Assembly (NCBI RefSeq): GCF_022790535.1
Contig: NZ_LOHG01000016.1
Span: 1-64,000 of the forward strand
Length of the DNA: 64,000 nt
Direction: 5' to 3'
Source: Pseudomonas maioricensis
GTDB taxonomy: Bacteria > Pseudomonadota > Gammaproteobacteria > Pseudomonadales > Pseudomonadaceae
How positions within the stretch are numbered: the first letter of the stretch is position 1; the number at the start of each line of letters is the position of its first letter. The notes beneath the pieces were generated by a model. That model was not told the origin of the DNA. It worked only from the letters and a program-made list of their open reading frames with translations, and ran no database searches. Below, piece by piece: positions 16,649 to 25,647 of the stretch. A program made the translations under genes and the position numbers.

Positions 16649-18793
16649 TTAAAACCGTTCCCCTTTGAGAGCCTTGTGTAATAACAGCGAAGGCGGTTCG
16701 AACCGCTCGCCATAGCGCTCGGCAAGGTACTCAGCGCGGGCGATGAACTTCGGCAGGCCGTACTGGTTGATGAACTGCAACGTCCCCCCTGTCCAACCGG
16801 CAAAGCCAATGCCAAATATCGACCCCACATTGGCGTCTGGCACGGATAACAAGACGCCCTCTTCCAGACAGCGCACGGTTTCAATCGCCTGAATGAACAA
16901 CAGTCGATCCTGCACATCCTGTGAAGCTAACCGCAAACCGGTTTTTTCGAAGCGCGTTAACAGCCCTGGCCAGAGATGCCTGGGCTGGTCTTGCGGGTAA
17001 TCATAAAACCCTGCCCCAGCCGCTTTGCCAAGGCGCCTGTGCTCATTGACCATCAGCTCAAGTATCGCCGTGGCCGGATGTTCCTTGACCACCTTGCCCT
17101 CGGCTTGGAGATCCTTGCGGGTCTGTTCGCGGATGTGAGCCATGAGACTCAACGACACCTCATCAGCAACAGCCAAAGGCCCTACCGGCATACCGGCCTT
17201 GCGCGCTTCGGTCTCGATCATGGGCGCTGGAACACCCTCGCCGAGCATGGCAATACCTTCATGGGTGAAGGTCGCGAACACCCTTGAAGTGAAGAAACCA
17301 CGGCTGTCGTTCACGACAATGGGGATCTTCTTGATCTGTTGAACGAAGTCGAAAGCCCTGGCAAGCGTCGCCTCACTGGTCCGCGCGCCCTTGATGATTT
17401 CAACCAGTTGCATCTTGTCTACCGGGCTGAAGAAATGCAGGCCGATGAAACGCTCAGGCTCGGTCACGGCGGTTGCCAGACCGGTGATTGGCAAGGTCGA
17501 GGTGTTTGAGGCGATGACGGCATCCTTCATCGCGAACTGCTCGGCCGCAGCGCTGACTCTGGCCTTGAGCGCACGGTCTTCAAACACCGCTTCGATGACC
17601 AAATCACAGCCCGCCAGCTCGGCATCGTGCTCGGCGCAGTGAATCCTTGCCAGAATAGCCTCACTTTTCCCGGCGCTCATCCGGTCGCTGGTCACCTGTT
17701 TCGCCAACAGGCGAGCGCAGTGCTCGCGGCCTTTTTGCGCAGCCGCAAGATTGATGTCTTTAAGCACCACGTCAATACCTGCACAGGCACTGACGTAAGC
17801 GATACCAGCGCCCATCATGCCTGCGCCCAGCACCCCGACTTTGCGGGTGACGACCACAGGCAGATTGTGCGGTCGGGATCCGCCTGCTTTGATTTCATTC
17901 AGCTGAAACCAGAAAGTGCCGATCATGTTCTTGGCAACCTGTCCGGTCACCAGTTCTGTGAAGTAGCGCGTCTCGATCAACTGGGCGGTGTCAAAGTCCA
18001 CCTGAGCCCCTTCGACGGCAGCGCAAAGGATTTTTTCCGGAGCGGGAAAGCAACCTTGGGTTTTACTGCGCAGGATCGATGGTGCAATGGCTAACATCTG
18101 CGCACCCCTGGGATGTGAGGGTGTGCCACCTGGTAGCTCATAACCCGGTCTGTCCCAGGGTTGCTGTGCGTCAGGATTGGCCAGAATCCAGGCGCGCGCC
18201 TTACTCAGCAATTCATCGCGATCACGTGCGATGTCGTCCACCAGACCGGCCGCCAGCGCCTGCCGAGCGTTGAGTTTTTTGCCTTCGAGCAGATAAGGCA
18301 ACGCTTTTTCCAGACCAAGCATGCGCACCGTGCGCACGATCCCGCCGCCGCCCGGCAGCAAGCCGAGCGTGACCTCCGGCAAGCCGACTTGAGCATGAGG
18401 CTCATCCAGCAGAATACGATGCTGACACGCCAGGCAGATCTCCCAGCCACCGCCCAGTGCGGTTCCTTTAATTGCCGCAACCACTGGCTTACCCAAGGTT
18501 TCCAAGCTACGAAGCTGAGCTTTGAGCGTCTGCACAATGTCGTGAAACCAATGCGCACGGTCTTTGCCAACCTGTACCAGTTCATCGAGGTCTGCGCCGG
18601 CAAAAAAAGTCTGCTTGGCCGAGGTGATAATGACCCCTGCCATGGCGTGCCTGTCTGCCTGCAGCCTGACAATCGTTGCGGCCATCGCGTCGCGATAAAC
18701 CGCGTTCATGGTATTGGCGCTTTGCCCGGGCATATCAATGGTCAGGACGACAATCTGGTCCTGACCTTTTTCATACTTAATGGCTTCAGTCAT
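16649..18793 (-). CDS. Multifunctional enoyl-CoA hydratase / 3-hydroxyacyl-CoA dehydrogenase (FadJ-type)
   Basis: The 714-residue protein joins an N-terminal crotonase domain (residues about 1-190; oxyanion-hole GTALGGGWEICLAC with catalytic Glu) to an NAD-binding 3-hydroxyacyl-CoA dehydrogenase (GVLGAGMMGAGIAY at about 313-326, ASNTSTLPI, and the signature GLHFFSPVDKM) and its C-terminal helical domain. This is the FadB/FadJ architecture of fatty acid beta-oxidation. The thiolase gene lies 30 bases upstream on the same strand, so together they would carry out the last three steps of a beta-oxidation round. Confidence 0.92.
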   Translation of the reverse strand: MTEAIKYEKGQDQIVVLTIDMPGQSANTMNAVYRDAMAATIVRLQADRHAMAGVIITSAKQTFFAGADLDELVQVGKDRAHWFHDIVQTLKAQLRSLETLGKPVVAAIKGTALGGGWEICLACQHRILLDEPHAQVGLPEVTLGLLPGGGGIVRTVRMLGLEKALPYLLEGKKLNARQALAAGLVDDIARDRDELLSKARAWILANPDAQQPWDRPGYELPGGTPSHPRGAQMLAIAPSILRSKTQGCFPAPEKILCAAVEGAQVDFDTAQLIETRYFTELVTGQVAKNMIGTFWFQLNEIKAGGSRPHNLPVVVTRKVGVLGAGMMGAGIAYVSACAGIDVVLKDINLAAAQKGREHCARLLAKQVTSDRMSAGKSEAILARIHCAEHDAELAGCDLVIEAVFEDRALKARVSAAAEQFAMKDAVIASNTSTLPITGLATAVTEPERFIGLHFFSPVDKMQLVEIIKGARTSEATLARAFDFVQQIKKIPIVVNDSRGFFTSRVFATFTHEGIAMLGEGVPAPMIETEARKAGMPVGPLAVADEVSLSLMAHIREQTRKDLQAEGKVVKEHPATAILELMVNEHRRLGKAAGAGFYDYPQDQPRHLWPGLLTRFEKTGLRLASQDVQDRLLFIQAIETVRCLEEGVLLSVPDANVGSIFGIGFAGWTGGTLQFINQYGLPKFIARAEYLAERYGERFEPPSLLLHKALKGERF

Positions 18794-18823
18794 GAAAATG
18801 TTCTCTGCTATGCGGGAAAGGAC

Positions 18824-20029
18824 TCAGTAGCGCTCGATGATGGTGGCGATACCCATGCCGCCGCCCACACACAAGGTCGCCAGGCCGTAGCGCAACTGAC
18901 GCTCTTCCAGTTCGTCGAGCAAAGTGCCGAGGATCATGCAGCCGGTGGCGCCCAAAGGATGACCCATGGCAATAGCGCCGCCGTTGACATTGACCTTGAG
19001 CGGATCGACGTCCAGGTCCTTGATGAACTTGAGCACGACCGAAGCAAAAGCTTCGTTGACCTCGAACAGGTCGATGTCCTGAACTGTCAGCCCGGCTTTG
19101 CTCAGCGCTTTGCGCGTGGCAGGTGCTGGCCCGGTGAGCATGATGGTAGGGTCGGTGCCGGTGACGGCGGTGGTGACGATTCGACCGCGGGCCCGCAGTC
19201 CAAGCGCCCTGCCCTTGACGTCTGAACCGATAAGCATCGCAGCCGCGCCATCGACAATGCCGGAGCTGTTGCCCGGCGTATGCACGTGCCGGATACGCTC
19301 CACATGGCTGTAGACCCGAAGCGCGGTGGCATCGAAGCCCATTTGCCCGATCATCTCAAAGCTCGGTTTAAGCTTGCCCAGACCTTCCAGTGTCGAGTCG
19401 GCACGAATGAATTCGTCGTGATCCAGCAGCAAACAGCCATTCTGGTCACGAACCGCAATCAGTGATTTGCGAAAGGCTCCTGACTGTCGCGCCCGGGCTG
19501 CCTTGTGTTGTGAGTCGAGCGCAAAAGCATCTACATCAGCGCGGGAAAATCCCTCAAGCGTAGCGATCAAGTCAGCGCCGATGCCCTGAGGCGTGAAGTG
19601 ACAGTGCATGTTGGTTTGCGGATCCAGTACCCAGGCACCACCGTCACTGCCCATGGCCACGCGAGACATGGACTCGACACCGCCGACCACCACCAGCTCT
19701 TCGAAACCGGAGCGAATCTTCATGGCCCCCAGATTGACCGCCTCAAGCCCGGACGCGCAAAAGCGATTGACCTGCACTCCCGCCACGCTGACATCCCAGT
19801 CGGCGACCATGGCAGCGGTCTTGGCGATATCCGCACCCTGATCACCTACTGGTGTGACGCACCCCAGAACAATGTCATCGACTTCGGCGGTGTCCAGGTC
19901 ATTGCGCGTTTGCAGGGCTTTGAGAAGCCCGGCCATCAGGTTCACCGGTTTAACGCTGTGTAACGCGCCGTCTGCCTTGCCCTTGCCACGCGGCGTGCGT
20001 ACCGCATCGAAAATCAATGCTTCGCTCAT
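18824..20029 (-). CDS. Acetyl-CoA C-acyltransferase (thiolase)
   Basis: The 401-residue protein has all thiolase landmarks: nucleophile Cys in NRFCASGLEAV (about residue 90), the NEAF motif, catalytic His in GGAIAMGHPLGATG, and the second Cys in TLCVGGGMG. It would release acetyl-CoA from 3-ketoacyl-CoA. The ATG at 20029 has GAGG five bases upstream; the ATG 5 codons earlier is less likely. It is first in a two-gene unit with the FadJ-type enzyme. The regulator is not adjacent. Confidence 0.93.
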   Translation of the reverse strand: MSEALIFDAVRTPRGKGKADGALHSVKPVNLMAGLLKALQTRNDLDTAEVDDIVLGCVTPVGDQGADIAKTAAMVADWDVSVAGVQVNRFCASGLEAVNLGAMKIRSGFEELVVVGGVESMSRVAMGSDGGAWVLDPQTNMHCHFTPQGIGADLIATLEGFSRADVDAFALDSQHKAARARQSGAFRKSLIAVRDQNGCLLLDHDEFIRADSTLEGLGKLKPSFEMIGQMGFDATALRVYSHVERIRHVHTPGNSSGIVDGAAAMLIGSDVKGRALGLRARGRIVTTAVTGTDPTIMLTGPAPATRKALSKAGLTVQDIDLFEVNEAFASVVLKFIKDLDVDPLKVNVNGGAIAMGHPLGATGCMILGTLLDELEERQLRYGLATLCVGGGMGIATIIERY

Positions 20030-20469
20030 GAAGTCCTCGATCACTTTATTGTTATGGGTGAGTCGTTTGAAGACACATTAGCCGCAAGTGACAGGGATTC
20101 AATCGAGAGCACAAAGACCAGCGTAGGAAAATTCCGACACTGACGAACGGTTGCCGGGACCTGAGGCACAGCGGACGTTGTTGGAAGCGTCTAGTAAGGG
20201 AGCATCCGCCGGAACGCAGACTTTTCTATAACCATTAATTCGCTACAGTGATATCTAAATAGGAAATAGTTCTAAACAGCAGTGCTCTTGGACTCTAAGG
20301 TTAATTTTGTAGCAACAGTAGCGCGATAAGAAATACAGGTAGCGCTTGGTTTGTCGGCGGCTTCGCCGAACCAGTTGCTCAATGAATCACCTTTGCCAGC
20401 TGCCCGGACATTCATTAAGAATTCGGCGAGCTTTTGTCGCTCAGGAATAACAAAAAAAGGCGGACAGCC
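20030..20469. other. Gene-free interval, partly AT-rich
   Basis: The 440 bases between the thiolase start and the small membrane peptide hold no convincing gene. The part 20215-20335 is clearly AT-rich compared with the surroundings. A 69-codon minus-strand frame (20272-20481) lacks a ribosome site and overlaps the small peptide gene, so I left it out. The thiolase promoter should lie near 20040-20110. Confidence 0.45.
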
Positions 20470-20565
20470 ATGTTCAAGCATTCCAAAGTACGTCAGGCCG
20501 GACTCATTGTCTTCGCCACTACCCTGTTGTTGATCTTGCCAAACCTGAGTCGCCTGTTTGGATGA
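20470..20565 (+). CDS. 31-residue single-pass membrane peptide
   Basis: The frame encodes 31 residues: a basic N terminus (MFKHSKVRQ), a hydrophobic stretch of about 16 residues ending LLLILP, and the tail NLSRLFG. The distribution of charge suggests a membrane helix with the N terminus inside. GGCGGA lies eight bases before the ATG. I have an impression that near-identical short frames exist elsewhere in Pseudomonas, but cannot verify it. The rhodanese/cytochrome c operon starts 97 bases downstream, and the end of this gene lies in the left arm of a hairpin. Confidence 0.55.
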   Translation: MFKHSKVRQAGLIVFATTLLLILPNLSRLFG

Positions 20566-20587
20566 GGCCCTCGTGGCACTCAGGTTT
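20541..20587 (+). terminator. Possible terminator after small peptide
   Basis: AACCTGAGT (about 20541-20550) and ACTCAGGTTTT (about 20577-20587) are complementary across a loop of 27 bases and the right arm ends in TTTT. The left arm is inside the 31-residue gene, so termination would be inefficient or coupled to ribosome release. Confidence 0.35.
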
Positions 20588-20661
20588 TGATCATGTCAGC
20601 GCCCTACCGGACGACGCGCATCTGTGCCAATCTTTCCTCTCAAGGGAAGGAGGCAGTCACG

Positions 20662-21033
20662 ATGAATAAAGGGTTGGCGCTGATATTGGTGGCTTTCTGC
20701 GGCAGTGCCGCAGCAGGCGAAGTCGAACAGGCAGTGGCGGTCGCAGCGCTGAAAGAAGGGAAACTGGCCGTCGATGTGCGTAGCCAGACTGATTACGACG
20801 CAGGGACAGTGCTCAATGCCGTGCGCGTTGAAGAACGGCGCCTGGTCAATCAGATGAAGCAGGTGCTCAACGACCGCAACGTCGTGTTCGTCGTGTTCAG
20901 CAGCAGTAACGAAAAAGCCAGCAAGGCTCAGGACAAGCTGAACAGGGCCGGGTACTACAGCGTTATCAACGGTGGTAACTACGAAGAGCTGCACAACGCC
21001 CTTTACGATATCAGCGACGATCCTGCGGAGTGA
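20662..21033 (+). CDS. Exported rhodanese-fold protein lacking the catalytic Cys
   Basis: The 123-residue protein has a signal peptide (residues about 1-18, LALILVAFCGSAAAG) and a rhodanese domain: LAVDVRSQTDYDAGTV is the conserved N-terminal CH2-A-like motif. In the active-site loop, where Cys is expected, the sequence reads VVFSSSNEKAS, so no nucleophile is present. It may bind rather than transfer sulfur. AAGGAGG precedes the ATG at 20662, which I prefer to the in-frame ATG at 20587. The cytochrome c gene starts four bases after the stop. Confidence 0.8.
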   Translation: MNKGLALILVAFCGSAAAGEVEQAVAVAALKEGKLAVDVRSQTDYDAGTVLNAVRVEERRLVNQMKQVLNDRNVVFVVFSSSNEKASKAQDKLNRAGYYSVINGGNYEELHNALYDISDDPAE

Positions 21034-21037
21034 TGAT

Positions 21038-21859
21038 TTGCGTTTTATCCTTTCCCTGGCCGTGCTGATTCTGACACTAGCCCCTCAATGCTCCCTAAAA
21101 GCCGCACAGCTGAAGATTGAACGAGAAGATCAAGTCAACATCTGGCAGACCAGTCAGTTGCTCTCGCACCCGCAGATTCAGACCATCAAGATTGATGAGG
21201 ACGTCGCCTACAAGCGTGCGATGAGCTATCGCGCCATACCGCTCGCGGCGTTGCTTGAAGGGGTCACGCCGCAGGATCACCTGCAGGCCGTTGCAACCGA
21301 CGGCTTTGCGGCGGAGATACCAGCAGCGCCGGTCATGCAGCCCAAAGGGTCAAAAGCCTGGCTAGCCATTGAAGACCCGGCTCATCCATGGCCGCCCCTC
21401 AGCAACGGTACGCAGAGCGCCGGCCCGTTTTATCTGGTGTGGACGGATCCTCAGGCCGATGGAATTGGCCGCGAAGAATGGCCGTATGCAATGAGTATCC
21501 TGCGCGTACTGGCGTCCGTCAGCGAACGCTTTCCCGCGTTACTGCCCGACCCTAAGCTGGCGGCTGACAATCCGGTGAACAAGGGTTTCGCGTTGTTCCA
21601 GAAAAATTGTCTGGCCTGCCATCGTTTGAATGCAGCCGGGGACTCACAATTGGGCCCTGATCTGAACCTGCCTCACAGCCCCACTGAGTATTTCAGCGAA
21701 GGATACCTGCGCCAATACATTCGCGACCCGCAGAGCCTTCGTGAATGGCCGCAAGGCAAGATGCCCTCCATTCCAAAAGAAGTGCTGCCGGATACCGAAC
21801 TGGATCAGGTCATTGCCTATCTGGAGCATATGGCGGCACGGCGCAAAGCGAAAGAATAA
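21038..21859 (+). CDS. Exported c-type cytochrome with N-terminal extra domain
   Basis: The 273-residue product has a signal peptide, an N-terminal domain of about 160 residues with molybdopterin-oxidoreductase-like character (AYKRAMSYRAIPLAALLEG and PFYLVWTDPQADG) and a C-terminal single-haem cytochrome with CLACH at about residues 191-195 and a Met-containing loop KMPSIP as sixth ligand. The start is a TTG at 21038: GGAG ends 7 bases upstream, and the earlier in-frame start would overlap the rhodanese gene for 60 bases. The pair is probably an operon in the periplasmic electron-transfer or sulfur chemistry. Confidence 0.82.
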   Translation: MRFILSLAVLILTLAPQCSLKAAQLKIEREDQVNIWQTSQLLSHPQIQTIKIDEDVAYKRAMSYRAIPLAALLEGVTPQDHLQAVATDGFAAEIPAAPVMQPKGSKAWLAIEDPAHPWPPLSNGTQSAGPFYLVWTDPQADGIGREEWPYAMSILRVLASVSERFPALLPDPKLAADNPVNKGFALFQKNCLACHRLNAAGDSQLGPDLNLPHSPTEYFSEGYLRQYIRDPQSLREWPQGKMPSIPKEVLPDTELDQVIAYLEHMAARRKAKE

Positions 21860-21883
21860 CGGTAAGCGCAGCGCGGGTCTGGA

Positions 21884-21957
21884 AGCCTCGCGAACAAGTT
21901 CGCTCCTACCGGTTCAGCGCGGTGTCGGGTAGGAGGTAACTTGTTGCCGAGAGGGCT
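21884..21957. repeat. REP-like inverted pair
   Basis: GCCTCGCGAACAAGTTCGCT followed by CCTACC and the reversed GGTAGGAGG...GAGGGC form a degenerate palindromic pair between the convergent cytochrome c and transglutaminase genes. Confidence 0.6.
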
Positions 21958-22015
21958 TGATGCGGTGGTTCAGGAATGGCGCCTCGGCATCAATGGCTGA
22001 TGGCGCCCCTGGCAA

Positions 22016-22834
22016 TCACTGATGCTGCGCCTGCATCATGACTTTGGGTGCGCCCGCCATTGGCGATACCAGCACCTTCGCATGCATCTGCTCACAGCCG
22101 CCACCGCGACGCATGCCACGAACCGGGCAAGCGTCCAGATAATCGAGGCCGACCGCGAGTTTCAAGTGGCGCTCCGGAATGGCCAGTTGGTTGGTGACGT
22201 CGAAGCTGTACCAGGCATCATCGATCCATGCCTCAGCCCAGGCATGGCTGGCCAGATGCTCGCTATCTTCGCTGTACAGATAACCCGAGACATAACGTGA
22301 CGGAATCCCCAGGCTGCGAGCGCAGGCCAGAAATGCGTGGCTATGGTCCTGACAAACGCCCGACCTTGCGGCAAACGCCTGCGCAGCGCTCGTGTCCACC
22401 TCGGTGGAGCCCGGCGTATAGGTGATGTGCTGATTCAATGCATGCATCAGATCAATCAGCGCCGTGCGGTCTTTGCGGGTTTTGCATTGCTGAGCGGCAA
22501 AGGCGCGAATCGCTTCGTCTGGCTCGGTCAGGCGTGTAAAACGCAGAAATGGCAAAGGCGACTGACTTTCATGTTCAGCTTCACGCTTCTCATCGATTTC
22601 AACCTGACCGCGTGCACCGATGATTATCGCTTCGTGCGGCTCATCCATGCTCAACACATGCAGGATATTACCGAACGGATCGATCTGCGCGCGCACCGGA
22701 CGTGGCAGCGTCAGTTGCCAACTGAGCACCTGCTGGCGCTCGCTGTCGTGGGGCGTAAGGCGTAGATACTGGATGCTCGCGCGGACCTGATCCTCGTAGT
22801 GATAGGTGGTCTCGTGGCTAATTGAGAGTCTCAT
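22016..22834 (-). CDS. Transglutaminase-like protein (bacterial transglutaminase N-terminal type)
   Basis: The 272-residue protein begins with the family's N-terminal beta domain (LSISHETTYHYEDQVRAS) and continues into a papain-fold transglutaminase core with Cys in RSGVCQDHSHAF, His in ASHAWAEAWI and Asp in SFDVTN, the full catalytic triad. The start overlaps the alpha-E gene (ATGA) and has GGAGG upstream. It is the third gene of the ATP-grasp / alpha-E / transglutaminase cassette, whose molecular role is not established although the genes are found together widely. I infer a peptide ligation and cleavage or crosslinking activity. Confidence 0.9.
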   Translation of the reverse strand: MRLSISHETTYHYEDQVRASIQYLRLTPHDSERQQVLSWQLTLPRPVRAQIDPFGNILHVLSMDEPHEAIIIGARGQVEIDEKREAEHESQSPLPFLRFTRLTEPDEAIRAFAAQQCKTRKDRTALIDLMHALNQHITYTPGSTEVDTSAAQAFAARSGVCQDHSHAFLACARSLGIPSRYVSGYLYSEDSEHLASHAWAEAWIDDAWYSFDVTNQLAIPERHLKLAVGLDYLDACPVRGMRRGGGCEQMHAKVLVSPMAGAPKVMMQAQHQ

Positions 22835-23790
22835 GCAGCCTCCAGGTAAGAAGTGTGGATTGCGTTACCCAATTGGGCCAGCAAAGGAATGAATTCGTTC
22901 AACCACTTGTGCAGTCCCTCATCCAGGATTTCGTCGATCCCGGTATAACGCAGACGTGCATCCAGCTCCGCGGCCAATCGTTGCGCCGGGCGGCCGTTGG
23001 CGCCAGGCAGACTGGCGAGGATCTGGTCCAGCTCTTCCAGACAGGCACTCAGTGAACGAGGAACATCAGGGCGCAGCAACAGCAACTCTGCGACCTGCCT
23101 TGCACCTGGCGCATCGCGATACAACTCGGTATACGCCTCAAAAGACGACAGCGCCCGCAGCAAAGCGCTCCACTGGTAATAACCGTGAGCCGAACTGTCG
23201 GCCACTGCATTGGTGTCATTGCCACGAAGTTCGAGCATTTCGTAGCGGGCATCGAGCATGCGCATGGTGTTGTCCGCACGCTCGATAAAGGTCCCGAGAC
23301 GAATAAAACGGAACGCGTCATGGCGCATGATCGTGCCGTAAGTAGCACCGCGAAACAGGTGTGAGCGCTCTTTGACCCACTCGCAAAACCGGCTCATGCC
23401 ATAACGGGTCAGGCCTTGTTCGGCGATACCGCGAATTTCCAGCCATGTGGCGTTGATGTTTTCCCACATGTCCGCAGTAATTCGCCCTCGTACCGCATGA
23501 GCACTCGCCCGCGCAGCGCCCAGGCAACTGTAGATACTGGCCGGGTTGCTCGCATCAAGTGCGAAGAAATGCAGCAATCGTTCAGCATGCAACTCGCCGT
23601 GACGTTCCAGATAGTGATCCAGCGTGCCGGTGATCAGCAGCGGCATGGCCAGCTCATCAAGACCGTCACCACGCCCGTCCTGAGGCATCAAAGACAGCGA
23701 ATAACTGACGTCCAGCATCCGGGCGAGGTTTTCCGCTCGCTCCAGATAACGCGACATCCAATATAAATCCGAGGCAGTTCTACTTAGCAT
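22831..23790 (-). CDS. Alpha-E domain protein
   Basis: The 319-residue protein starts MLSRTASDLYWMSRYLERAENLAR, of which the first 20 or so residues are the usual opening of the alpha-E family (all-helical, rich in Glu and Arg). The recurrent motif FCEWVKERSHLF and the FIRLGTFIERADNT segment are also typical. It has no recognisable catalytic residues. It lies between the ATP-grasp and transglutaminase genes, 12 bases after the first and overlapping the second by four, which indicates a single transcript. In such cassettes the alpha-E protein is thought to assist the ATP-grasp enzyme. Confidence 0.9.
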   Translation of the reverse strand: MLSRTASDLYWMSRYLERAENLARMLDVSYSLSLMPQDGRGDGLDELAMPLLITGTLDHYLERHGELHAERLLHFFALDASNPASIYSCLGAARASAHAVRGRITADMWENINATWLEIRGIAEQGLTRYGMSRFCEWVKERSHLFRGATYGTIMRHDAFRFIRLGTFIERADNTMRMLDARYEMLELRGNDTNAVADSSAHGYYQWSALLRALSSFEAYTELYRDAPGARQVAELLLLRPDVPRSLSACLEELDQILASLPGANGRPAQRLAAELDARLRYTGIDEILDEGLHKWLNEFIPLLAQLGNAIHTSYLEAA

Positions 23791-23802
23791 TGGCAGGCAT
23801 CC

Positions 23803-25212
23803 TTAATCCTCGACCACCCAGGTGTCTTTTGTTCCGCCACCTTGAGACGAGTTCACCACCAGCGAGCCTTCACGCAGCGCGACTCGGGTGAGCCCGCCGG
23901 GTACGACGCGGGTTTCACGACCAGAAAGGACAAACGGGCGCAAATCGATGTGGCGAGGTGCAATGCCGTTCTCGACAAACGTCGGACAGGTCGACAGGCA
24001 CAACGTCGGTTGCGCGATGTACGCGTGCGGCTTGGCTTTGATACGGGCGCGGAACGACTCGATTTCCGCAGCAGTCGCGGCAGGCCCGACCAACATGCCA
24101 TAGCCACCCGATCCCTGGGTTTCCTTGACGACCAGTTCCGGGAGGTTGGCCAGCACATGAGACAAGTCAGAAGGTTTACGGCACTGCCAGGTCGGCACGT
24201 TCTGCAGAATCGGTTCTTCATCCAGATAGAAACGGATCATGTCCGTCACATACGGGTAGACCGACTTGTCGTCCGCGACACCGGTACCGATGGCATTTGC
24301 CAACACCACATTGCCCGAGCGATAAGCAGACAGCAGGCCTGGCACACCCAGCATCGAATCAGGGTTGAACGCCAATGGATCGAGGAATGCGTCGTCTAGA
24401 CGACGGTAGATAACATCGACTGCCTTAGGCCCGTCGGTGGTGCGCATGAACACACGATCGTCGCGAACGAACAGATCTGCCCCTTCAACCAGCTCCACTC
24501 CCATTTCCCGGGCAAGAAACGCATGCTCGAAAAAAGCACTATTAAAGCGACCTGGAGTGAGTACCACCACACTCGGATTGTCCAGCGGGCTGGAACTCTT
24601 CAGCGTGTCGAGGAGCAGATTCGGATAATGATCGATCGGCGCGATACGCTGCGCTGCAAACAGCTCGGGGAACAGACGCATCATCATCTTGCGGTCTTCG
24701 AGCATGTAACTCACGCCGCTCGGAGTGCGCAGGTTGTCTTCCAGCACGTAATAGGTGCCGTCGCCGTCACGAACCAGATCCACGCCGGAAATGTGCGAAT
24801 AAAGGTCGCGGTGCAGATTCAGCCCCTGCATCGCCAACTGATATTGCTCGTTGGCCAGCACTTGCTCGGCAGGAATGACCCCGGCCTTGATAATGCGCTG
24901 TTCGTGATAGAGGTCAGCGAGGAACATGTTCAGTGCTTTGACGCGCTGAATACAGCCCTTTTCAACAACCCGCCACTCACTGGCAGGAATGCTGCGCGGA
25001 ATCGTGTCGAAAGGAATCAGGCGCTCGGTGCCTTGCTCGTCACCATAGAGCGTGAAAGTGATCCCGGCGCGATGAAACAATAAGTCGGCCTCACGCCTGC
25101 GCTGAGCCAGAAGCTCAGGGGGCGTTTCACCCAACCAGCGGGCAAATTCCCGATAATGCGGGCGGACCAGACCGCCAGCATCGTACATCTCATCATAAAA
25201 GGTGCGGATCAT
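23803..25212 (-). CDS. Circularly permuted type 2 ATP-grasp protein
   Basis: The 469-residue protein begins MIRTFYDEMYDAGG and contains the segments VLEDNLRTPSGVSYMLEDR, VVVLTPGRFNSAFFEH and VKETQGSGGYGMLVGP, which identify the permuted ATP-grasp family (DUF404/407). Members are predicted to form amide or thioester bonds with ATP, but their substrates are unknown. The ATG has AAGGAG eight bases upstream. It is the first gene in the three-gene cassette, which likely starts from a promoter in the 25213-25350 interval. Confidence 0.92.
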   Translation of the reverse strand: MIRTFYDEMYDAGGLVRPHYREFARWLGETPPELLAQRRREADLLFHRAGITFTLYGDEQGTERLIPFDTIPRSIPASEWRVVEKGCIQRVKALNMFLADLYHEQRIIKAGVIPAEQVLANEQYQLAMQGLNLHRDLYSHISGVDLVRDGDGTYYVLEDNLRTPSGVSYMLEDRKMMMRLFPELFAAQRIAPIDHYPNLLLDTLKSSSPLDNPSVVVLTPGRFNSAFFEHAFLAREMGVELVEGADLFVRDDRVFMRTTDGPKAVDVIYRRLDDAFLDPLAFNPDSMLGVPGLLSAYRSGNVVLANAIGTGVADDKSVYPYVTDMIRFYLDEEPILQNVPTWQCRKPSDLSHVLANLPELVVKETQGSGGYGMLVGPAATAAEIESFRARIKAKPHAYIAQPTLCLSTCPTFVENGIAPRHIDLRPFVLSGRETRVVPGGLTRVALREGSLVVNSSQGGGTKDTWVVED

Positions 25213-25379
25213 GCCGTACTCCTTGTCACCACGGACACCAAGGGCCTTCGCAAGGCCCGTGCCATCGGCATAAACGCTTAAATATCAATTGGTTACATAA
25301 AATCAGAAAGCCACCCGCACCATTCCTGTGCAATAAGCTCCCCAACCAATTCTCCTACGCTTCATTCGGAAGCGTATTT

Positions 25380-25577
25380 CAACTGCAAAAGCTATGAACA
25401 GCATAGCCAGAGTTGATTTCACGAGACGATATTGTTTCCCGATAATCAACGACATCCGAAACACAGCGTATTTGTATGCCCCGTTTCAAGTCGTTGTCGA
25501 AAAACACGGCAGCGCTACCAGCACCGACTTCTCACCGAACTTCCCTTTGAGCCACTCACTGAGTGGCTCTTTTTTTT
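25380..25577 (+). ncRNA. Candidate small RNA
   Basis: A perfect terminator (25549-25577) ends a roughly 150-200 base stretch with no coding signal on the plus strand. A terminator without a gene before it often marks a small RNA. I see no recognised family motif (no GGA-rich hairpins of RsmY/RsmZ, no PrrF core) and cannot place a promoter securely; the 5' end given is a guess. Confidence 0.25.
25549..25577 (+). terminator. Strong rho-independent terminator
   Basis: GAGCCACTC and GAGTGGCTC form a nine-base perfect stem around ACT, followed by eight T residues on the plus strand. No protein gene ends here, so it may belong to a small RNA (see that entry). Confidence 0.9.
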
Positions 25578-25647
25578 GCATGTCGTCCAGCGACAACGAC
25601 CGTCAGAAACAACTCATACTCAATCTTGCGTTTAGAGCCTGCAAACT

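Noticed and set aside
20272..20481. A 69-codon minus-strand frame in the AT-rich interval
   Set aside because: It lacks a ribosome site and overlaps the start of the small membrane peptide. A remnant of an old gene is possible, but I could not support one.
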